Part shown: piece by piece, positions 58,864 through 64,000 of the stretch | Layout of the letters: the number at the start of each line of letters is the position of its first letter | Position numbering within the stretch: the first letter of the stretch is position 1 | Assembly (NCBI GenBank): GCA_039191605.1 | Contig: JBCCXL010000005.1 | Span: forward strand, 124,001-188,000 | Origin: JBCCXL01 sp039191605 | GTDB taxonomy: Bacteria > Acidobacteriota > Thermoanaerobaculia > Multivoradales > JAHZIX01 | Length of the DNA: 64,000 bases | Reading direction: 5' to 3' | Made by a program: the position numbers and the translations under genes | The notes under the pieces: model-generated | Told to the model about the DNA's origin: nothing | What the model saw: the letters and a program-made list of their open reading frames with translations, nothing else | Databases searched by the model: none

Positions 58864-60024
58864 TCAGTCGGCGGCGGCGGATCCAGAATCGGAGCGATCC
58901 AGCAGGTAGCTCACCGGCACGAATTCATAGCCCAGCTGATGAGCCTTGGGCACCTCCGACGCCAGCACTTCCAGGGTCGACGGGTAGGGGTGTCCAATGG
59001 CGATGGCCGCGCCGCGCTGCCGGGCCATATCCAACAGCCGGCGGAATTGAAGCCGAATCGCCTGGGGGTCGGCATCACCGTCGAGAAAGACCTGTCGCTC
59101 CGCCGCCGGGATCCCCAGGGCCAAGGCCTGCTCGTAGCCTACGCTGCGGGGGCTGGTGCGGGAATCCAGGAAGAAGAGATCGCTACTGCGCACCTCCTCG
59201 AGCACGGCGGTCATTCCCCGCAGATCGGTGGTGAACCCCGAACCCATGTGGTTGTTCACCCCCTCGGCCCCCTGAACCGCCGCCAGCGCCCGCCGCATCG
59301 CCGCCCTCACCTCCACCTCGCTCATTCCCCGAGTCAGCGCTCCAGGGCCGGGATTGGCGTCCCCCGCCGGCTCCATGGGAATGTGCAGCAGGATCTCCGA
59401 TCGCCGCCGCTGTAGGGCCGCCACCACCTGGGGCGTGTGGCTCTCGAAGGGCAGCACCGCGTAGCTCAACGGCACCCCCAAGCGGGCCAAGGTCTCGATA
59501 TCCGCGGTGGAGCGCCCCAGGTCATCGATCACCAGCGCAACTCGGGCACCGCCTCCAGGGGGCAGAGCCTGAGACAGCCCATCTGGGGACAGGGCCTCCG
59601 GGGAGGAAGCATTCGGAGACTGCACGTCGCCAAACCACAAATCGCCAGAGGAAGCACCGTCCGGCCCAGAGCCATCCCCGGCAACATCGCTGCCGGGCTC
59701 CGGCTCCGCCGCGGCGTAAGTCGGCGCCGAATCTTCAGCAGCATGGGGCGCGGTCTCCGGAGTCACTTCGGCGGATTCCGCCCCGCGCTCAGCCACCGCA
59801 GAGCCGTCGTCGCCAACCGGTACCTCCTGCCGGGCTTCCTCCCCCGCTCCTGGCGCCGAATCCTGCTGCCAGATCAATCCCATCAGCAGGCCGCCGCCGA
59901 AGATCAGCGCCGCCGCCGCAAAGAGCAGCAGAGCGACTCCATACCTGCGACGGAGCTGCTTCTTTCGAGAGCGCTTAGCCCGCCGCTTCCGGGGTTTCGG
60001 CTTTGCCGTTGGTGCTTTCGCCAT
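58864..60024 (-). CDS. Divergent polysaccharide deacetylase-like protein (YibQ/DUF610 family)
   Basis: A 386-residue membrane-anchored protein. A very basic N-terminus (KPKPRKRRAKRSRKKQLRRR) is followed by a hydrophobic segment (GVALLLFAAAALIFGGGLLM), then a low-complexity Ala/Glu/Pro linker, then the YibQ/Polysacc_deac_2 fold: VALVIDDLGRSTADIETLAR, LLHIPMEPAGDANPG, GVNNHMGSGFTTDLRGM and AIAIGHPYPSTLEVL. It belongs to the NodB-like superfamily and may act on glycan N-acetyl groups in the periplasm. YibQ genes often sit near envC and ctpA homologues, as here. Confidence 0.88.
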   Translation of the reverse strand: MAKAPTAKPKPRKRRAKRSRKKQLRRRYGVALLLFAAAALIFGGGLLMGLIWQQDSAPGAGEEARQEVPVGDDGSAVAERGAESAEVTPETAPHAAEDSAPTYAAAEPEPGSDVAGDGSGPDGASSGDLWFGDVQSPNASSPEALSPDGLSQALPPGGGARVALVIDDLGRSTADIETLARLGVPLSYAVLPFESHTPQVVAALQRRRSEILLHIPMEPAGDANPGPGALTRGMSEVEVRAAMRRALAAVQGAEGVNNHMGSGFTTDLRGMTAVLEEVRSSDLFFLDSRTSPRSVGYEQALALGIPAAERQVFLDGDADPQAIRLQFRRLLDMARQRGAAIAIGHPYPSTLEVLASEVPKAHQLGYEFVPVSYLLDRSDSGSAAAD

Positions 60025-60058
60025 AGGCCCACAGGATAGCGCAAACCCCCACCAACAT

Positions 60059-60096
60059 GAGGAAAACCCTCCTCGGGAAAACTTCCCGGGAGGGTT
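60059..60096 (-). terminator. Probable intrinsic terminator between ctpA-like and yibQ-like genes
   Basis: A long hairpin (outer arms AACCCTCC / GGAGGGTT, 60065-60072 and 60089-60096; inner arms TCGGGAA / TTCCCG with one bulge) is followed on the - strand by TTTTCC. A second, weaker inverted repeat (GCACC / GGTGC) at about 60104-60143 may extend it. Strength is moderate because the T-run is short. Confidence 0.6.
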
Positions 60097-60219
60097 CCTT
60101 TAGGCACCTCCGAGGTCCGTCATCGCAGGACCTGTCTCGGTGCGTCTTTGCTCTCGGGAGAAGACCTCAGGAGCGGCTTTCCCCAAGAGCGGCCTTGATA
60201 GAAGCGACCTAGGCTGGAA

Positions 60220-61419
60220 TCAGGCGGCAGCCTGAGCGTCCGTCATTTCCTCGGGAGCGTCGCTCGTAAGCACCTCCAGCGCCCGATCGAAGATCTCGTC
60301 CTTCATCTTGCCGTCCCCCTGGGCCCGGCCGTGATGGAGCCGGCTATCGGAAACCTGCACATCCGGCATCAGGCTGTCGTTGAGAGGCGAGGCGTCCGGG
60401 CCGGTGTAGAAGGCGTCGGTGATCCACAGGTGACCGCCGGTGGAGAGGTCTACCCGCTTGAGCCGGCCAGCGTAGCCAAAGGTGCGCTCTCCCACCAGGC
60501 TGGCATCGAGCTTCTGACGCAGAATCGTGGCGAAGATCTCCGCCGCCGCCAGCGTTCCCCGATTGGTCAGGACCACCAGGCGCTCGCCGGACCAGCGAGG
60601 CTCATTGCCGCGGAAGCTGACCACCGCGTTGCCGCGCTCCGTGAGCGCACCGAGATCTCCCTCAGCCAGCAGGCCAGCCACCTGATAGGCCACCTCCGCC
60701 GCTCCGCCGGGGACGCCCCGCAGATCGATCATCAGGCGATCGATGTTCGCCGCCCGGGCGGTGGTCAAGGCCTCGGAGACCTCATCGGCGGTGTTGGTGG
60801 AGAATTCGTGGAGGGTGAGAAGGCCGGTGCCCTCTTCTTCGAGGGTCTCGAAGCTCACCGGCGGCACTTCGAAGGTCTCGAGCACAAAGTTCTTGGTCAG
60901 CTGATCCTGCCCCCGCAGCACCTGCAGCGTGATCTGGGTGCCCTGCTTCTGGGCCAGCATGCGGTGAATCTCCCACAGCGGCGTGACCCGGGTGGCGAGA
61001 CCCTGAATCTGAGACACGATGTCGCCGATGCGCAGACCCGCGCGATCCGCCGGGCTGCCCTTCTCTACCCCCACCACGTAAGCGACGCCGCGCTCCCGCA
61101 GCAGGTACAGTCCGCTGTGGCCAGAGCCCACTTCCCGAGCCGCCGCGTATTCTTCCACCCCGTCCGCCGGCACGTAGATGGAGAACGGATCCAGAGCGTC
61201 GGTAGCACCGTCCAGCGCGCTGAGGATCAATGCCTCATCTTCCATCGGCTCCACGTAGGCCTGCTGCACCAAACTCAAAACCTCGGTGAATACCGCGAGG
61301 TGCTTGAAAATGGAGTCGTCATCCCCGGCGCCCTTCAGATCGCGAGCGCTAACCGTGCCAGACACGATGGGCAGAACAAAAAGCAAGGAGATGAGGACAA
61401 AAATCAATCGGCTACGCAT
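60220..61419 (-). CDS. S41 (CtpA/Prc-like) protein lacking catalytic Ser and Lys
   Basis: A 399-residue exported protein with the fold of C-terminal processing proteases: signal peptide (FVLISLLFVLPIVSGTVSA), a PDZ domain at about 100-175 (GVAYVVGVEKGSPADRAGLR), then the S41 core. In active enzymes the nucleophile lies in a Ser-Ala-Ser motif before Glu-Ile, and the Lys in FGKG. Here they read NRGTLAAAEIFATILR and GERTFGYAGRLK: the Ser is Ala and the Lys is Tyr. It is therefore probably a pseudoprotease, perhaps a PDZ-linked scaffold or regulator. Both changes were read directly from the DNA. It lies 259 bases from the envC-like gene on the same strand. Confidence 0.82.
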   Translation of the reverse strand: MRSRLIFVLISLLFVLPIVSGTVSARDLKGAGDDDSIFKHLAVFTEVLSLVQQAYVEPMEDEALILSALDGATDALDPFSIYVPADGVEEYAAAREVGSGHSGLYLLRERGVAYVVGVEKGSPADRAGLRIGDIVSQIQGLATRVTPLWEIHRMLAQKQGTQITLQVLRGQDQLTKNFVLETFEVPPVSFETLEEEGTGLLTLHEFSTNTADEVSEALTTARAANIDRLMIDLRGVPGGAAEVAYQVAGLLAEGDLGALTERGNAVVSFRGNEPRWSGERLVVLTNRGTLAAAEIFATILRQKLDASLVGERTFGYAGRLKRVDLSTGGHLWITDAFYTGPDASPLNDSLMPDVQVSDSRLHHGRAQGDGKMKDEIFDRALEVLTSDAPEEMTDAQAAA

Positions 61420-61678
61420 GACATCGGTCTCCTGAGAATTACGACGATCCCCGACACATTCGGCAGATCACCCTCTTAGGGTACACGCTGGAGGAGGAGT
61501 CGCGGTGAATTGTCCGCGTTGAAGCCGGGGCTCGCCGGCGGTCGGGAAGGTGCCGAACGGCCCCTTCGAGAAGATCAACTCCCCGGGGGCATCGCAGCAT
61601 TCCCGATCTCCTTCCAGGAGGTCAAAAAAGGCCTCAGCACTAGGTCCATAGCGACCCCTTGAAGACCCCAGCACGGCC

Positions 61679-62929
61679 TCACTGCAGCCACAGCAGGGGG
61701 TCTTCCGGCATGTTCTCCACCCGAATCTCAAAATAGAGCCTGTCTTCTACACGCCCTAGAGGAGCCCCCAGCTCCAGGCTCTGTCCTCTTTCCACCACCA
61801 CTTCCTCCAGGCCGGTGTAGATGGAATACACCCGCCCCGGATGCAGCAAGACCACCATCGAGCCGTAGCCTTCGAAGGGACCGGCGAAGACCACCTGCCC
61901 AGGAAAGATCGTCGTCACCGGCCGGGCCGGATCCGTGAGCACCAGATCGATGCCGTTATGGGGGATCTCGGTTCGATAGCGAGGATCCCTCACCGGCCCG
62001 AAGCCCAGCTGCACCTCTCCCCGAGCTGGCCAGTCGAGGGCGCCCCGATATTGCTGGATCGACTTTCCCTCGAGGGCCTCTCGCTCCCCCTGGGAGAGGG
62101 CTTGGATCAGCTCCGCCAGCCGGCGCTCCTTACCCCGGAGTCGATCTCTCTGCTCCACTACCTGGCGACGCTCTCGCTCCAGGCTGGCCAGAAGCCGCGC
62201 CTGGCGACGCCCCAGGCTCTGCAGCTCGCGGCGACGCTCCTCTTCCTGTTCGGCCCACTCCCGCACCTGGCGCATCTCCCCCTCCAGGCGCTGCCGCTGC
62301 GACTCTTGCTGCTCTCGTAGAGCCACGTATTCGTCCACCGCCTCGCTATCCCGGCGGGCGAGAAAGCGCAGCATCCGCATCGCCTCCAGGGGATCGGAAT
62401 CGCGATCGATGGAAAGCACCAAGCGAAGGTAGCCAAAGCCACCGAGACGGTACAGCGCCGATAAGCGGCGGCGCAGATCCTTGCGCAGCTCCGCCAGTTC
62501 CGCATCCAGCTCCCCCACCCTCGCCTCCAGCCGCTCCACGCCGGATTCCGCCAGCGCCCGGGCGGAGGTCGCTTCCTCCACCTTGCGCTGCTGGAGACTG
62601 AGCTCCGCCTGGGTGCGCTCCAGCCTCGAAGACAGCGTGTCGGTGCGCTGGGAAAGCCCGCCGAGGCGATCTTCCAGGGAGCGGATCTCCTCTCGCAGCT
62701 CCGCCAAGGCCCGGCGCCGCTGCCGGTCCTCCGGCGCTACCGACGAGCCTTGATTCAGCTCCCCTTGATTCAGCTCCCCTTGATTCAGCTCCCCTTGATT
62801 CAGCTCCTGAGCGGCGGCATCGAGGGAATCTACCCTCGGCACCGAAGGGATGCCGAGGGCGAGAAGGGCAAGCGCCAGCGCCAGCGGCGCAAGCCCTCTT
62901 CGGCAATTCCTAGGGAAGCAGATTCTCAC
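61679..62929 (-). CDS. EnvC-like coiled-coil protein with degenerate M23 (LytM) domain
   Basis: A 416-residue protein: signal-like N-terminus, a Glu-Leu-Asn-Gln-Gly repeat, a long coiled coil (about residues 60-270) and a LytM/M23 domain (about 290-416). The first metal-ligand pair is kept (PHNGIDLVLT), but the later His residues are lost: active members have a G-H-L and an H-x-H motif, whereas this protein has YTGLEEVVVE and RLYFEIRVEN. E. coli EnvC is likewise an inactive LytM protein that activates amidases AmiA/AmiB at the septum, so an amidase-activator role is likely. It overlaps the phosphodiesterase gene end by 20 bases. Confidence 0.85.
   Translation of the reverse strand: MRICFPRNCRRGLAPLALALALLALGIPSVPRVDSLDAAAQELNQGELNQGELNQGELNQGSSVAPEDRQRRRALAELREEIRSLEDRLGGLSQRTDTLSSRLERTQAELSLQQRKVEEATSARALAESGVERLEARVGELDAELAELRKDLRRRLSALYRLGGFGYLRLVLSIDRDSDPLEAMRMLRFLARRDSEAVDEYVALREQQESQRQRLEGEMRQVREWAEQEEERRRELQSLGRRQARLLASLERERRQVVEQRDRLRGKERRLAELIQALSQGEREALEGKSIQQYRGALDWPARGEVQLGFGPVRDPRYRTEIPHNGIDLVLTDPARPVTTIFPGQVVFAGPFEGYGSMVVLLHPGRVYSIYTGLEEVVVERGQSLELGAPLGRVEDRLYFEIRVENMPEDPLLWLQ
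62749..62808. repeat. 15-bp tandem repeat x4 in the envC-like gene
   Basis: Four units of CCTTGATTCAGCTCC (62749, 62764, 62779, 62794), in frame on the - strand, encode the repeat ELNQG right after the signal peptide. Confidence 0.93.
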
Positions 62930-64000
62930 CGTCGAGAACGTCGGGCAGCTCTACCCCGTAACGCGCCAGCAGCGTGGGCATGATGTCCGCCATGTAGGGG
63001 TCGTCCTTCTTCAGCTGCAGGGTAGAGAAGAGGATTCCCGGCACCAGCGGGGGATAGACGGAGCAGTGATCGCCGCTCCAAATCCGGGTGTTGTCCTCGA
63101 CGATCTCCTGACCGAAGCCACCGAGGCTATCCTGCCAGCCGACTCGGTAGCCATCGTTGTTGGAGGGCACCATGTCCGAGACGTGATTCGGATCATAGAC
63201 CCCGAAGGCCTCGTCCCGGGTGTAGACATAAGCCACCGGATTTTCGCCGGTCTCGGGATCCACGAAGGCCTCGAGGCCCGTCTTGATCTCCGCCACCACC
63301 GTGTCGTATTCCTCCGGCTTGACGATGCCCTCGGACTCTCGCCCTTCGAGATTGATGTAGATGTGCCCGAGACCCAGAGCGTAGGCCTTGGTCTGGCTCC
63401 AGTCGACGTTGGTGAGGAATTCCCCTTCGTCGAAGAGGTCCTCCAGGGTCTTGCGACCGGTCTCCTGGCCCTTGAGGGTCATGTAACCGTTCTTCACCAG
63501 CCAGGTGTTGTAGTTCATCGCCCGGCGGAAGCTGGCGAAGCCGTGGTCCGAAGCGACGAAGAGCTCCGCCCCCTCCGGCTTGCGCTCCAGGGTCTCACCG
63601 ACGATGCGGTCGAGGTGCTGATAGCTCTCGAGGATCGTCGGGCCCCAGAGGGCTGCCTGCTCGGCGTCGTAGAGCGGGTGCTGCTCATCGAAGAATCGCC
63701 ACATCATGTGCTGAACCCGATCGGTGAACTCGAAGTAGAACACCAGCACGTCCCAGTCATCTTCCTCTTCTTCCAGCAGGCCATAGAGCATCTTCTCGTA
63801 ATGCTCCCGGGTCTTCGCCACGTCCTCCATGAAGACCTCTTCGTCGATGGTGCCGTCGGTCAGAGACCAGGTGTCGATGCCCCAGCCGATGGTCTTGAAG
63901 AGGCCGAAGCGCTCCGCCAGCTTGGGCGCGAAGCTGCGCGGAGTCGAGATGTCCACGATCGGCGGCAGGGAGGTGGGGTCGAGCTGGATGGGAGTGAGAT
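62910..64000 (-). CDS. Type I phosphodiesterase/alkaline phosphatase-superfamily protein, N-terminus cut off
   Basis: At least 363 residues; the open frame continues past the right edge, so the start is not in the window. The C-terminal half of the alkaline phosphatase fold is present: VASDHGFASFRRAMNYN supplies the Asp-His metal ligands, and WQDSLGGFGQEIVEDNTRIW, then GDHCSVYPPLVPGI the later His ligands. The HMMW and FYFEFTDRVQH region matches PF01663 (phosphodiesterase/nucleotide pyrophosphatase) proteins. It probably hydrolyses a phosphodiester or phosphonate at the cell surface, but a catalytic Thr or Ser would lie in the missing part. Its end overlaps the envC-like start. Confidence 0.75.
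   Translation of the reverse strand, partial: LTPIQLDPTSLPPIVDISTPRSFAPKLAERFGLFKTIGWGIDTWSLTDGTIDEEVFMEDVAKTREHYEKMLYGLLEEEEDDWDVLVFYFEFTDRVQHMMWRFFDEQHPLYDAEQAALWGPTILESYQHLDRIVGETLERKPEGAELFVASDHGFASFRRAMNYNTWLVKNGYMTLKGQETGRKTLEDLFDEGEFLTNVDWSQTKAYALGLGHIYINLEGRESEGIVKPEEYDTVVAEIKTGLEAFVDPETGENPVAYVYTRDEAFGVYDPNHVSDMVPSNNDGYRVGWQDSLGGFGQEIVEDNTRIWSGDHCSVYPPLVPGILFSTLQLKKDDPYMADIMPTLLARYGVELPDVLDGENLLP

Overview
The window is a high-GC, gene-dense bacterial chromosome segment. A VWFA-type secreted protein of the kind known from Acidobacteria, a SARP-like regulator with an AAA ATPase, a Haliangium-like microcompartment locus and a tesA/ybbA/ybbP block together suggest an Acidobacteriota member (Thermoanaerobaculia-like). 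This is inference from gene content; there is no rRNA gene in the window to settle it.

Layout. (1) 1-13142, + strand: a surface-polysaccharide cluster with two GT4 and one ExoA-like GT2 glycosyltransferase, an O-antigen-ligase/Wzy-type membrane protein, a CapA phosphatase, a CapK/PaaK-like adenylating enzyme, a GNAT, a methyltransferase, a NTP_transf_5 nucleotidyltransferase, a DegT aminotransferase, and a phosphoglycosyl transferase fused to a membrane/NAD-binding module. Most of these genes overlap by a few bases. (2) 13174-17870, - strand: a lasso-like RiPP locus with a precursor carrying YxxPxLxxxGxxxxxT, an asparagine-synthetase-type cyclase, a phosphoribosyltransferase fused to a PqqD-like RiPP recognition element, and an HPr-kinase-like protein. 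No B2 leader peptidase is present. (3) 18067-23733, - strand: a 1888-residue secreted SdrB-repeat protein with Asp/Pro-rich repeats. (4) 23734-24685: a long divergent intergenic region with nine CGTCAGG heptamers, three at exactly 11-bp steps and 8 bp from a -10-like box, followed by a SARP/BTAD-ATPase regulator at 24686.

(5) 27184-35746: RlmD-type rRNA methyltransferase with a very long repetitive disordered N-terminus, a type II GAPDH-like dehydrogenase, a zinc-ribbon protein, a VWFA protein, an OmpA/Pal lipoprotein, and an acyl-CoA dehydrogenase/methylmalonyl-CoA epimerase pair. (6) 36019-41819, - strand: a bacterial microcompartment operon with three BMC-P, two BMC-T and one BMC-H shell proteins around a CoA-acylating aldehyde dehydrogenase, deoxyribose-phosphate aldolase and an RpiB-like protein. 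All three enzymes carry N-terminal targeting helices. The set fits a sugar-phosphate-utilising (SPU) compartment that cleaves deoxyribose-5-phosphate and oxidises the acetaldehyde inside the shell. (7) 41981-52892, - strand: SpoIID/SPOR protein, DnaC-like ATPase, hspR, dnaK, a DUF4388 protein, a TPR membrane protein and a DUF1844 protein. (8) 53030-64000: mazG, then tesA divergent from ybbA-ybbP, then yibQ-like deacetylase, an S41 (CtpA-like) protein lacking its catalytic Ser and Lys, an EnvC-like degenerate M23 protein, and a phosphodiesterase cut by the right edge.

The most unusual parts are the RiPP locus with its SARP-type operator array, the RpiB-like BMC enzyme with Asp in place of the catalytic Cys, the reversed phosphoglycosyl transferase fusion, and the CtpA/EnvC pair that both look catalytically dead. 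No tRNA, rRNA, CRISPR array, transposase or prophage gene was seen.
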